DNA of 64,000 bases from Hymenoscyphus infarciens (lineage: Eukaryota > Ascomycota > Leotiomycetes > Helotiales > Helotiaceae), in assembly GCA_001414345.1 (NCBI GenBank), contig LLCB01000149.1, positions 62,001 through 126,000 on the forward strand. The letters are read 5' to 3'. A model generated the notes under the pieces. That model was not told where the DNA came from, searched no databases, and saw only the letters and a list, made by a program, of their open reading frames with translations. Positions 23,433 through 34,369 of the stretch are shown piece after piece. Both the position numbers and the translations under genes were made by a program. Every line of letters starts with the position of its first letter. Position 1 is the first letter of the stretch.

Positions 23433-23967
23433 ATGGCCGACGTCGAGATGGACGTAGACGTCGATGCGCCCGCATCCCCCACCCAAAACAACCCCAAAAA
23501 TGCCTCGATGGCCACCCAAACCGGCGCGACGGCCGTCCGCTCCATTGAAGGCTGGATCGTCATTGTCACCAATGTCCACGAAGAGGCTAGTGAGGAGGAT
23601 CTAAACGACTTGTTCGCAGACTTTGGGGAGATCAAGAATTTGCACTTGAATCTGGATCGCAGAACGGGTTATGTAAAGGTATGTTGCACTCGGTCGCATT
23701 TGCTAGATGCTTCATGAGAAGGGATAACATGCTAATAAAATGCACTAATGACAGGGCTACGCACTCATCGAATACCCAACCCTCGACGAGGCACGCGCTG
23801 CCATCGATGGAGCGAATGGGACCAAGTTACTTGACCAGACGATTGAGGTGGACTTTGCTTTTGTACGACCACCGCCAGGAAAGGGCAAAGCTGGGAGACC
23901 ACCTGCGAAGGGAAGAGCGAGAAGTCGGAGCCGCAGTCCTGCCGGTCAAGATGAGATGGCAGAATAG
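23433..23967 (+). CDS. Exon junction complex RNA-binding protein Y14 (RBM8A homologue)
   Basis: Two exons (23433-23678 and 23755-23967) with a 76-nt phase-0 intron give 152 aa. An acidic N-terminus leads into one RRM at about residues 40-115. It carries the Y14-specific surface rather than generic RRM residues: [18 protein letters not shown], then [20 protein letters not shown], both close to animal Y14. The C-terminus is Arg/Ser/Gly-rich ([10 protein letters not shown]), as in Y14. Y14 binds Mago and, with eIF4A3, forms the exon junction complex core on spliced mRNA in the nucleus. The family is patchily kept in ascomycetes, so its retention here fits an intron-containing filamentous species. 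The intron interrupts the RRM between K82 and G83. Confidence 0.93.
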
Positions 23968-24759
23968 TTCAGCGAGATAGAGAGGAATTGAAGGTATATG
24001 GGGGTACACCAGTATCCGGAAAGCCGATGGATGTTATACCGCGGTGGAAAATGTAAGCCGATGTGCTTATAGGGAGCATATCGGCGTGTATGATCTTGCA
24101 ATCCAGGTAGGCTTCTTCACCAACAATTGTAGAATACTGCTAATATTTACTTTAGCAGTCGTCATTCGACGTTGCACAAATGAACTGATGAGGTTCTACT
24201 CCAATACCATCGTTCGTCCTGCTTAGTGACATGGAAATAAACTGAATACTCACATCTCGACCAAACTCGACAATTCAACCGACACCGGGGAAGATGTCAC
24301 ATTTCCGGAGCGAACAGTAAGTGTCGTCCCCAGTTGAGTTGACTCACCTAGTAGTACAGATCACAAGCCTTGCAAATGCCTACAAGTTATTTCCCCTCTC
24401 TTTCAGCTTCGGGGATTTTTGTTTGTGCTTGTTTGGGCGACCTTCAGTTCTATTTTGACCCCCAGGTTTTATTTCTAGTCTGATGCACACCACCTACCAA
24501 AGATTCTAGCGCTTACGCGCGTGTCTGAGCCACGCTGAGCCCCCAGATCCATTTATATTAAACTCAACTTTTCCGACGACAAAAATGGCATTCTGTTTTT
24601 TTACGTTGTTTTTTCCTCACAAGTATCTTCCATCGTTGCCATTTGTTAGCGCTCAAGTGTAGTTTCGGACGTGCTAGTCGTTGCCATTCCTCTTTTGCAT
24701 TACGTCTCCTCCCAGGCGTTTATTGTTATTATCTGTCATTCCCCACCGAGTCCGTCGCA
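23968..24759. other. Intergenic region between Y14 and the HET gene
   Basis: Probably the Y14 3' UTR and the HET gene promoter. A possible micro-gene (ATG at 24295 followed by a GTAAGT donor) was considered but not supported. Confidence 0.4.
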
Positions 24760-26314
24760 ATGGAACAGTAATTCTCTCCTTATCCTGGCATTATGACACG
24801 TATTTTCATATACGTTACATCAAAGCAACTCGCTTACTCCTTACTCCTTCTATCAGATTAAGCTTGGTTTACGAGGCTAGATGGCTTGAAGAAGCAAGAA
24901 AGAATGCTTCCCAGTGGCTCCATTCATGTCGGAAAGAACACGCTGTTTGCTCTAAGCCTGTCTACACCCGCTTCCCTACTCGGCTGGTTGACGTCGGACC
25001 ACAAGATGGGTCTCAGGAACCTCGCCTTTTTGTTCCCAATCGCCACCAAATATTTCCCGATATACATTTGTACACACCATACACTGCTCTGACTTATTGC
25101 TGGGGCGACCCCGAGAAAAATATCAAGACTACTTGCTTCAATCTGGAAGAGAGAGAGAAATCATTCCATGAGATACAATACCACAAACTATACGACACGC
25201 TATTCTGCTTACCAGAAGTCTAAATATCAGGTATATATGGATTGACGCGCTTTGTATCACTCAGGGGCCAGGTGGAGATTGGGGGTCAGAGTACCCGAAA
25301 ATGGCAGGTATTTACGGCGGAGCTGTGTTGACCATATCGGCGGCTCTGAGTTCAGATGTTGACTCTGGTCTATTGCGTCCTGACGAAATTGATCTCAAAC
25401 AGAAGATTCCGGCACCCGAACATCCGCTCCAACAAGATCCATTATACAAAAGAGGATGGGCCTTGCAAGAACGCATCCTCTCCCCTCGGATTGTCATCTT
25501 CGGCTCCGATCAAATGTACTGGGAGTGTCGCGAGGTACAAAAGGGCATTAACGGGAGACAACTCGGCGGAATGACTGGATGTCGATTAGAAACTTTCCGA
25601 CTCGATAAATGGCAACGCGAATGGCGCTCCATCATCAGGGAGTTTAGCAATCGCAGGCTCTCAGTCGAAAGCGACAAACTCCCCGCGCTATCGGGTATCG
25701 CAGCCCATTATCATCGATCGACACAAGATAGGTATCTTGCCGGGCTATGGGAAGAACAATTAATCGCGGATCTTGAATGGAGACACATTCGTATGATCAT
25801 CGGAAATCGAGTGCCCCCTAGTGTGCCGAGCAAGTATCGAGCGCCTTCTTGGTCGTGGGCTTCGGTTGATGGTAATATCACCTATTACAGATTTCCGAAT
25901 GCATTCAGGCCACGCACCTCGCTGGTTTCTAGCAATATCGAACTTAAAGATCCATCTTCGCCTTTTGGTGAGGTTCTCTCGGGATCCATTACCCTTCGCG
26001 GTCCTGTTCTCCCCGCGTGGTGCGATCGGGAAACCGTTGTGTTGAGTGATGGGATGAGGGGCGCGGTCTGGATGGATGAGAGAATCCCGACTGGAGAGTT
26101 GGGATGGGAATCTGGGTCGGAGTGGGAGAGAAATGATGTCGAGATGGAGGCAGAAGTCCACTGTTTGGGTTTAGGCGTTGGTTCGGGGGATGGGTCTGGA
26201 TTGGTGTTGAGAGGGGTTGAAGGACGGGAGGGGGTTTTCGAGAGGTTAGGGTTCTTTCATTTATGCGAACCCTTTTTTGAGGGGGTGGAAGATGTGGTTG
26301 TTACTCTTATTTGA
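24760..26314 (+). pseudogene. HET-domain (heterokaryon incompatibility) protein, frameshifted
   Basis: Exon 1 (24760-24767, codons M-E-Q split) is followed by an 89-nt intron (24768-24856). Exon 2 then begins LSLVYEARWLEEARKN and holds the HET domain: YTALTYCWG, then LTRSLNIRYIWIDALCITQ, DWGSEYPKMAGIYGGAVLTI, and later RGWALQERILSPR. The halves lie in different frames. After LYD (ending 25196) the frame must shift so that AILLTRSL (from 25199) can be read, equal to one missing base; the unshifted frame stops at 25223. No GT donor lies in the roughly 100 nt before the break, so an intron does not rescue it. HET proteins trigger cell death after fusion of unlike hyphae; loss-of-function alleles are common. 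This is either a real broken allele or a single-base sequencing error. The downstream frame is open to 26314 with a divergent C-terminal region. Confidence 0.82.
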
Positions 26315-28279
26315 TCTACTTTCGTTCTCTATTCATCTCTTTTCTTTTCCTTCTCATTTTGAATATACGTGATTTACTATATCATCGATCTCGAAGTCGA
26401 GAGCTGACCATTGGATAAGTGGGGTAATGCTTTTTAACTACTCCTCTGCTCATAGTTTCAGCTGGACTTTATAATAGCTGTCAAGCATACCACAAGGCTG
26501 ACATTCCCATTTCCTCCCTTGACTTTATGAAAGTTAGAGGCTTGAAATCCACCAGATTTAAGCGAAGCTTAAAAAAAGAAAAAGGGGAGCCAATAGTATC
26601 AATTACCTTTTTTCAATCCCCGATGTCTTATTAACTTTCTCAAGTTGTTTTTTAATCAACTCTTGAATTGGAATCAGATTTATCGGACAAGGTGTAAGAG
26701 TTATTACAAGTATATCTACTAAAAGATCCTATTTTAGAAAACCAAGAAAATTTACGCTAAACTATAAGATCTACGAGAAGGCTCGTACGGCGTCCTAGAT
26801 ATACTAAACTCTAATAACGACTAACTCGCAAATTGTAAACCGTAAAACGTAAAAAGAGGTTAAAATAAACTTGGAAATCTTCTAAGTTACTCTTTAAATT
26901 GGTCTAATTTTACTACGTATTCTTACTTACTATGTCTAATCTCTTTTTCTTAAACTTTTGTTGCTTCTCTCTCTTTATATCTTTATTTCCTCTTATAGAA
27001 AAGGTTAATCCTTCCAATTGTTTTAATTAGAAAGGCTTGAGCTTTTTCTCTATTTGATTAAAGAAACTTCTTTTTATAATTATATAATTAATACCTAATC
27101 TATTAAAACTATTATTAAAGAAGTCACGTAGTAGATAGAGTAGAAAGAAGATCTCGCTTAAGCCGCTAGAAGCCCTAAAACGCCACTCCGTCTGTCTAGA
27201 CCGGCTCGGGCCGTTTCGGCCCGCGCTACTCCACTACTTAAGAGTACTACTCGAGTAGCAATGAGTAGAGTAGAGTAGTACTTAAAATCCCACGAGTAGA
27301 GTAGAGTAGTGGTCACTACTCTACTCCATTGCTCACACTGGCTTCGGCTTCTTTTCGTCTTTTTTTCTGTTTTGTCTACGTGTACTCTCTCTTTTCTTTT
27401 ATCGCTGGCATCTGTACTGTCTTTCTTGAAGAGTCTGTTTTCACTACTAATTTGACAGTTACTAGAGAGCGGGTTTAGCTATCTGACGTCTATGGTCGAA
27501 TTTTCATGTTTCCTTTAATACTCTATTTCATATTCCTTTTATAGTATTCTCTTTACTTCCCTTCTATGTATCGTATATCATAACTCTTCTTACGTGCTTC
27601 ACCTAGCACTATGTTCTCTTTTTATTACTACTCTCTATTTATCCTCTAATATTATTAGCTAGTTAGATTAGCTAGTTGGGTCATTTACTAAATTATTCAT
27701 TACCACTTCACAAAAAAAGAACAATCTATTCAAAAAGAAAAAGAGAAGAAAAAAAAGGGGAGTCGCTTCATTGAGAAGGGGGCTAAGATGTAGGAGAGGG
27801 AACATAGGAAACGAACATCAGGTCACAGACTTGCCAAGTCATCCTGTGGGAGAGTCTAGAGAGTTGTACTCATTTACTATTGAACCAACAGTAAACGACC
27901 CGAGGTCAACTTTTTTTTAAATCTTTGCACAAAGAGCCCACGATGGAACTTGACTTTAGATTACAAACTATTTGTGCCTAGTGTTTTGAAACGTGGTCCT
28001 CTGAATATTCAGTGCAATCGCCAGCAAATACTTCTTCTTTGCGATATCGGCAACTAGTCTATAGCCTCATTGGTTGCATCGTGTTTACACCACAATGATA
28101 TCATCGCGATCTTTCGACTGACTAGGGAAGAGTGGGATAACTTACCTTCACTACATAACATTTGAATCGAGATCATTATTTACCGTTCCTAGACTTCCTT
28201 CAACCTTCAACCTTCAAAGGACCTTTTTCTCAATCGTTAGTCCAAACCACTGCCTATTTAGAGTCATTACATCCTCGGG
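26315..28279. other. AT-rich, RIP-like intergenic region
   Basis: From about 26560 to 27700 the sequence is AT-rich and TpA-rich, typical of mutated repeats, with no gene. It contains one end of an inverted-repeat element (26788). Around 27240-27340 GAGTAGAGTAGAGTAGT blocks occur in direct and inverted order, the outer pair starting with GCAATG. The last 150 nt before 28280 include a tandem CTTCAAC motif and are the probable leader of the transporter. Confidence 0.5.
26788..26845 (+). repeat. Single terminal repeat of the 31420-type TA-flanked element
   Basis: After a TA dinucleotide the sequence CGGCGTCCTAGATATACTAA, then AACGACTAACTCGCAAATTG, matches the ends of the element at 31420-32080 apart from a few mostly transition-type changes. 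I did not find the matching opposite end nearby, so this is a truncated or strongly RIP-mutated copy. Confidence 0.6.
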
Positions 28280-29718
28280 ATGGCAACAGTCACTGCAGCA
28301 AGAGACGGGCAAGAGCTGCGTACTCTGGACGTGATATCCAGAAATCCGAGAAACTCATCGAATACTGAATTGGAAGGCGAAAACCTTTCGTCGAATATGG
28401 AGAACTCAATGGAGAGGGAATTACGTTCCCTCCCACCAACTGACCACGGCAAACATGCGTATATCGTTTTAGCGGGCTGTACAGTCATTCAAACCCCAGT
28501 GTGGGGTGAGCCACATAATTTGGAATAGATTAACCTTCAGATAATTAATTATTCCTAGGTTATTCTCTCGCATTCGGAGTCTTTCAAGAATATTACACAA
28601 CGAATAAAATTCTTGAAGGTTCTTCAAACTCGGTTGCGATCGTGGGAACAACTCTCACCGGTCTCATCTACCTCATGCTCCCAATATCATTCACATTTCT
28701 CACCCGGTATCCTCATTTTCGACCATACTGCGGACCTCTAGGACTCGCTATTAAAGTCGCAAGTTTGATCCTCTCGTCCTACTCCACCAAGGTGTGGCAT
28801 CTCATCGCAAGTCAAGGCGTTCTCTGCGCTATAGGATCCGGACTTCTTTACTCGCCCACAACACTTTACCTCGATGAATGGTTTGTAGCCCGGAAAGGTC
28901 TGGCATATGGTACGATGGGTGCTGGGAAATCAGCAGCAGGAGTCCTTCTGCCATTCATCACCTCTTCGCTACTCCAAAAATACGGAATTCGTGTGACCCT
29001 CCAAGCGTGGTCCATATCCCTCGTCATAATCACACTGCCACTTCTCTTCTTCCTCAGGCCCAGAATTCCTGTTTCGAATTCGACGAACTTCGCGAACCCA
29101 AGACGACCGATATCCTGGGATTTCTTGAAAAGTTCAACATTCTGGATGTTACAACTGGGAAATGTCGTTGAGGCATTCGGTTACCTACTTCCACCAACAT
29201 ACATTGCCTCTTATGCTCATACCATTGGCCTTCCTTCAATTACCGGTGCTGTTCTTATAGCTCTCCTCTCCCTCGCTTCGGTTTTTGGCTCGTTGATCCA
29301 TGGAATTCTAGGCGATCGTCTCCCCCTTCAGACTGTAATTCTCATCTCCACGCTCGGAACAACTCTCTCAGTCTTTCTCTTTTGGGGCTTAGCAAAACAT
29401 GTAGCTGTTCTCGCCATTTTTGCCATGATTTATGGGTTTTTTGCCGGTGGCTTCTCCAGCACCTATCCGGGAATTTTGAAGGAGATGAAAAATGCGGACG
29501 AAGGAGTCGACAATGGAGCTGTTATGGGAATGTTATTAGGGGGGCGGGGTGTAGGATTTGTGATAGGAGGCGGAGTCAGCTCTGCCTTACTTGGGGGTGG
29601 AAAAGGGGGATGGGGATATGCAAGCGACTACGGGGGAGTTATACTTTGCACGGGCGTGACGGCCGTATTTGGAGGTTGGGGATGGATTTGGATGATCGGG
29701 AAAAGTTTGTTGCACTGA
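28280..29718 (+). CDS. MFS transporter, monocarboxylate/riboflavin-transporter (MCT/MCH) type, 461 aa
   Basis: Two exons (28280-28505 and 28559-29718) joined across a 53-nt intron (donor GTGAGC, acceptor CCTAG) give 461 aa. The splice rebuilds W-G-Y-S-L-A-F-G-V-F-Q-E-Y-Y in TM1, a hallmark of fungal monocarboxylate permease homologues. A hydrophilic cytosolic N-terminus of about 60 residues precedes roughly 12 membrane segments. A central polar loop (about PRIPVSNSTNFANPRRPISW) separates the two six-helix halves. Glycine-rich TM segments such as GAVMGMLLGGRGVGFVIGG are typical. Such proteins are proton symporters for short acids, or riboflavin in the Mch5 branch, in the plasma or vacuolar membrane; the substrate here is unknown. 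The neighbours do not form an obvious pathway. Confidence 0.88.
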
Positions 29719-30406
29719 ATTTCTTTCTCTTTTTGGTTTTGGGTGTTTGTTCTTGGATTTACGCTCCATATGCACGTCTCTTTATTTTGTTCGAAAAACG
29801 ACCATAAGGATAGAATACCGAAGGCCCGAAAACTCTTCTCGGGGATTTCGAAATGAAGGGAACCATTTTCGGTGTCCCCATGGGCGGGATTATTCCAGTT
29901 TTTATGAAATGAGGCCTCATAGTGGGAAGCCATAGCTTAGTGCATCTCCTACCTCAAAATGAAGTTTTTCGGGAAGGGCTATCCAATGAAAGGTAGCCGA
30001 AACATTTTCAGGTCATAGACTGGTCTGATGGAAGTCATGCCGCTGGCATTATCACAGGGGTTTATTATGATATCAGTGCAGTTTTGTGTAAGTACTGACT
30101 ATTCTTACATGGGGTGCAAGATACGACTTGGCAAAATTGCAGGAGAAATGAAGCAAAAAACGCTTTTAGGCAGATGGTTGGTGAATGTGGAAAGTATGAT
30201 GAATGACAGAAAGATATTCACCAGGAAAAAGCTGGCTTGATTTTGCATCCAAGAAAGAAAGTGGCTAACTCATGGCTGTATAAACTATCTTGGAACTCAA
30301 CCATCAAGCTCTTCCTAGTCTATTTCGTTTTCCGCAACGACCCTACTAAACTTACTCTACTCCCTACTCAACAATCTCACTTACGCTTTCACAGAAAGAA
30401 ACAAAA
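29719..30406. other. Intergenic region
   Basis: No supportable gene. It contains the transporter 3' UTR and, from about 30290, a C/T-rich leader for the next small gene. Confidence 0.5.
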
Positions 30407-31019
30407 ATGGAGACACTAAAAGTACGAGACGTGAAAGAGCTTTCGCGCGAACAACTCCTGGTCTACATGCAACCATTTTTGGAACGCTTCCGCGACTTCA
30501 ACGACATAACGCCTCAAGAGCTACTCCAACATCAAAAAGAATTAAGGCTTTCTAGAATCCTTCCCATGACAAAACTACAGCTCGTAGAACAGCTGGCATA
30601 TGAACAAAAGAAACAAATTCAAGCCAGAGTTGCCGGGGGGGTTTTTTTGAAAAATTTTCAACTCCTCCCGCAGACAACGGACACGTTCTTCAAGAAATCG
30701 AAGGAATTTCAATTGCGGGATGGACCATACACCAAATTCTTCGAGCGGCTGTGAAAGAGCGTGTAACCATCGACGAATGTGTCGCAGCAGTCAAGGCGGC
30801 GAACGAAATCGCCGAGGCAGATGCTACAGCCGCGGATGAAGAGCTCAAAGCTGCCAAACGAAAGCTGAGAGCCGCCGTAGCCGATGGGAGTCCGGATACG
30901 ATAGAAGTGGCATTTTGCAAGGAACAACCGCAGAGAAAAAGTTCGAGATGGCTGTCGTTAATCTCGAGTCGATAGTTGTCAAGACTGAGAATATCAAGTA
31001 TTTTGTAAGTATACCATAA
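30407..31019 (+). pseudogene. Small coiled-coil protein gene with one or two frameshifts
   Basis: The frame opens at METLKVRDVKELSREQLLVY and stays charged and helical up to the homopolymer G7T7 near 30636-30649. There the sensible reading moves to another frame (equal to one base lost), continuing FFEKFSTPPADNGHVLQE, GISIAGWTIHQILRAAVKER and then a long Ala/Glu/Lys helix to about 30910. Near TTTTGC (about 30913-30917) a second shift of the same sense would continue TAEKKFEMAVVNLES up to a stop at 31017-31019. Unshifted frames stop at 30754 and 30975. A 33-nt intron spanning G7T7 would not change frame, so splicing does not repair it. Homopolymer positions make sequencing error possible; decay is equally possible. 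I do not recognise the family. Confidence 0.5.
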
Positions 31020-31419
31020 CACAACCTCTTTCTTTGCAAATTAACAGTGCTGTAGATATGGTTATATGATAAGGCAATTAAGGGTACTTTTGAGTAACAT
31101 GAGCAGCTTAACCAGTACCTAAGTCTTTCATAAGTGTTTCTTAAGTCGGCAATCTTAACTAATTATTATTAAGGGCTTATCCTAACCTTAAACTGCTTTT
31201 TAAGAGGCGCCATGAGGAAGAAAAAAGTGCTAGTGTGGACAGGGAAAAAGATCTTTGATTACTGGCGAGCGACCATTAACAGGAATCTTGGCAACTGACT
31301 TTAATTGCTGTTGTGCCTAGATATGGTAGATTTAATTTTGAAGTTCTGGGAATTTGATGTATAGAAGATTTCGATTTCGATTTCGATTTCTGGTTGCAGA
31401 ACTATGAGATTGCTCAGTA
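30976..31419. other. Intergenic region
   Basis: No gene apart from the tail of the shifted frame. A short TTTCGA tandem repeat (about four units) lies at 31369-31392, just before the inverted-repeat element. Confidence 0.4.
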
Positions 31420-32080
31420 GGGCGTCCCGTATATACCAAAAGCCGGAATCGACTAAATCGCAAAGCGTAAATCGCTAATCGTAAAATTAACTAAAGCCTC
31501 TAAGGGATATAGTAAATCTATTATCCTATTCACTTGCTCTCTTACTCTCTTGCTCTCTCATTCTATCCTTCTATATATCACGTATACTAAGAGAGTATAG
31601 GAGAAAGGAGTGAGCAAAGGAGAGAGTAGGAGAAGAAGAAGGGTGAGGTAAGGAGGTAAGTAAACATTCCGAGGGAAGGTTTTTCCTAGCGTAGGTAAGA
31701 GGAGTTTAAAGTAAACATTCCCTCTACTCTTCCGCTCTTCCCTTCTTTCTCTTTCTTCTCTTTTATTTATCTAAAAATAATAGGAAGAATATAATATAAG
31801 AGTTAGGTAATAGAGAGTAAGGATGCGATTGCGAGGAGGCGATGTTACTACTATATAGATAATACTTGTTCTCTCTCTCTATCCTCTGATTAAAAAATTA
31901 CTATAGACAGTCTTAATATAGAGAGGGGGGGAGGGGAGAGAAGGAGAGAGAGGGAGGGAGAGAGAACTTAAAAAAAATATTATATTTTATACTTATAAAA
32001 AGTACGATTTACGATTTACGATTTGCGATTTGCGATTTGCGATTTAGTCGTTTCCGACTTTTGGTACATATAGGATGCCG
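31420..32080. mobile_element. TA-flanked MITE with about 55-60 bp inverted repeats (661 bp)
   Basis: The left end GGGCGTCCCGTATATACCAA and the reverse of the right end, CGGCATCCTATATGTACCAA, are followed in both arms by AAG(C/T)CGGAA(T/A)CGACTAAATCGCAAA. TA lies on both outer sides (31418-31419 and 32081-32082), as in Tc1/mariner/Fot-type insertions. Subterminal tandem heptamers (CGATTTA / CGATTTG, about six) occupy the right arm. The interior is made of purine- and pyrimidine-rich tracts and has no coding frame, so the element is non-autonomous. Arm differences are largely C/T and G/A changes, consistent with RIP. Confidence 0.8.
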
Positions 32081-33125
32081 TACTCGGGGATGATATCTTA
32101 CTAGATATGTATATCTCTAGCTATTTATCTCGCTAGTGGTAAATGAAGCCACATTTCATAACAAACCTATCAAATTTATACTTCAAAGCAAGATAAAGCA
32201 TGGAATCCATCTCTCAAGGATAGTTTAGATGGGAAGACAATGGGTAAACATATGAATAAACATAGCATTTTAAGTAAGCGCAAAAATCTGAGTGCTAAAA
32301 GTAAACCTACTTGCTATAGTTGATCAATAGTGCGAAATCTATCTAGACGAAGTGATGTATCGGCCACATCATATTCAACCAATGTATCTCACAGCACTTG
32401 ACTACTTAAGTGCTTGGTAGTATATTCAGAGTTGTGTAACCTTGAAACTTACCCCTTTTCATACTCAGCTTAAGAGAACTGTGAGGCATATTGCCTCCAG
32501 ACAGAAACTTTAGACCACCCTACAGAATTATCGTGAGGTTAACAGCATTGACTTCTCTAGCTATTTGGTTCTTTCTCAATTTTCTACAGCCTTCTGCCCA
32601 AAAAAAGAAGCAAAAAAAGCAAATGTGCTAGCAGAAGCTCAACGGAGAGATGTGGCTGTTTGGTCTCATTCTCGAAACCGACGACGCACTTTCCCGCTGT
32701 AATGTTATTCCTTCTAATGATGATATTCGCCGGGTCAAGAAATCTCGGAAGAACCGAGTGTGAAACTCAAGGAAACTGGTGACAGATCTGAACAGCTCCG
32801 GAGAGAGAAAAAAACTAAGCCAACTAGATATACAAAGTTCATCGAGTTTGATTTTTCTGACAATTAAGAAATTAGTTAATTACATACTGTTTTGGTCTCT
32901 AGAGTCAAAATGGAACTATTTCTAAACCCAACTTTTCCCTGCTTTTAGACCACCCTCTTCACGCCCCTTTCAAGGGTTTTCTACTCTACTCCCACGAATT
33001 CAAAAATATCTTTCCTCACCTCTTGCTCTTTTCCTAAATTATCCTGGAAAGTAATAGCCTCTGCCTCAGAATCCTCCCACCAAGCTTGGACACGCTTTGT
33101 CTTTGGCCTTCTTAAGGTGGATCTA
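32081..33125. other. Intergenic region
   Basis: Nothing supportable. Short plus-strand frames around 32600-32870 (charged, Arg-rich) are interrupted by stops and matched nothing I recognise. Confidence 0.45.
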
Positions 33126-33880
33126 GTGTGGTCGATAGTATTTAGAATATTATACTACTACGATATATTATTAGAAACCTACTTTAATACGTACTATTTA
33201 TACTATTTAAATCTTATAATACTTAACAATTTTATCTTTTATATTATTAGTATTTTATTAAATATTATGATAATATCGTGGTATTACTAAGCTATAATAT
33301 TTAAGCTTTTTACTCTACTTCTTTTTCTATCCTTATATTTTAGCTTTATATAGTATAACGTGTTATAAAAAACATATAGCTGAATAGCTAGAATTATAGA
33401 TCTATTTAAATAGAGTATTTCAAAAAAAGAATTATATAAATAGCTCTTAAATTAACCTAAATATTATAAGGTTAAAGAGGTAGCTCGTATAAGATGAAAA
33501 TATATCTAGAAATCTATTAACACTAAGTACTAATTCGACAATAACAATGTTAGATTATTAGCTAGAATATAATAAACTAGTATATTAAGCTCTACTAAGT
33601 TTTACCTTTTAATTATATATAAAGATTAACTAAATCGATAAAAAAAATATTTTAGTCTAATAAGTAAGTAATAAAAGAGTATATAGAAAAAGTTTAAATA
33701 GCCTTATTTTGATGAAAAAGTGGGTTTTAGCACTTACGAGTTATTAAAAGATATACTATATAATATTACGATATTACAATAGTATTATAGCGTATTTAGA
33801 TACGTATTACTAGGATATTATAATAATATATTAATCTAAAATACTATAGTATTTTATCACGATAATACTATCGACTATAC
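33126..33880. mobile_element. TA-flanked, RIP-mutated inverted-repeat element (755 bp)
   Basis: The left end GTGTGGTCGATAGTATT (33126-33142) and the reverse of the right end GTATAGTCGATAGTATT (33864-33880) differ only at two G/A positions. TA is present on both outer sides (33124-33125 and 33881-33882). The interior is extremely AT-rich with no coding frame. The layout fits a Tc1/mariner-like MITE or a deleted transposon. It is distinct from the 661-bp family at 31420. Confidence 0.68.
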
Positions 33881-34369
33881 TAAGTAGATCAGATTTTGCA
33901 ATACTCAGCTTATGAATATAGATAATAATCAAGAGATTATAGCTGTAAAGTAGGTTGGTTAATTTCAGAAGATTCTATTAGATATTTGAAAGAATAAATA
34001 CAACTGAATGGACTTACTAGAATAAAAAAACTTTAATAATTTAAAGAGGATCATAAGTACCTAGAAATAACTTATATAATTATATTTCTCTAGATATTCG
34101 GCATAATTTTACTTTTGAACTGTAGATCGGATGTACGTACACCTGGTTTCTTAGTAATTATACGAAAACCCATCTCACAGTCTATGAGAATTCATTAAAC
34201 TTTCATTGCAAATCCATCAAAAACTCATGAAAGGTTCATCAAAAAGCAGCACAAGCTCCGGGAAAACGCAAGAAAGGAATTGACAAGAAAGCATCTTATT
34301 TCTCATAAAAAACACCACAAAACACCAAAGCAAAATACCGCTTTCTCCCACGTCAATCCCCATATCGCC
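33881..34369. other. Short intergenic stretch
   Basis: AT-rich up to about 34130, then ordinary composition. It probably contains the 3' UTR of the minus-strand F-box gene; nothing else is visible. Confidence 0.4.

Noticed and set aside
24295..24480. Micro-gene starting ATGTCACATTTCCGG with a GTAAGT donor and a TACAG acceptor
   Set aside because: The spliced frame gives a short hydrophobic-rich peptide without recognisable features; more likely chance.
17437..29718. A secondary-metabolite cluster joining the terpene synthase and the MFS transporter
   Set aside because: They are about 10 kb apart and separated by a propeller relic, Y14 and a HET gene. No P450, oxidoreductase or cluster regulator lies between them.
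30636..30670. 33-nt intron (GTTTTTTT to CCGCAG) in the small coiled-coil gene
   Set aside because: Too short for a typical fungal intron, and removing it keeps the same frame, so it does not lead into the better downstream frame.
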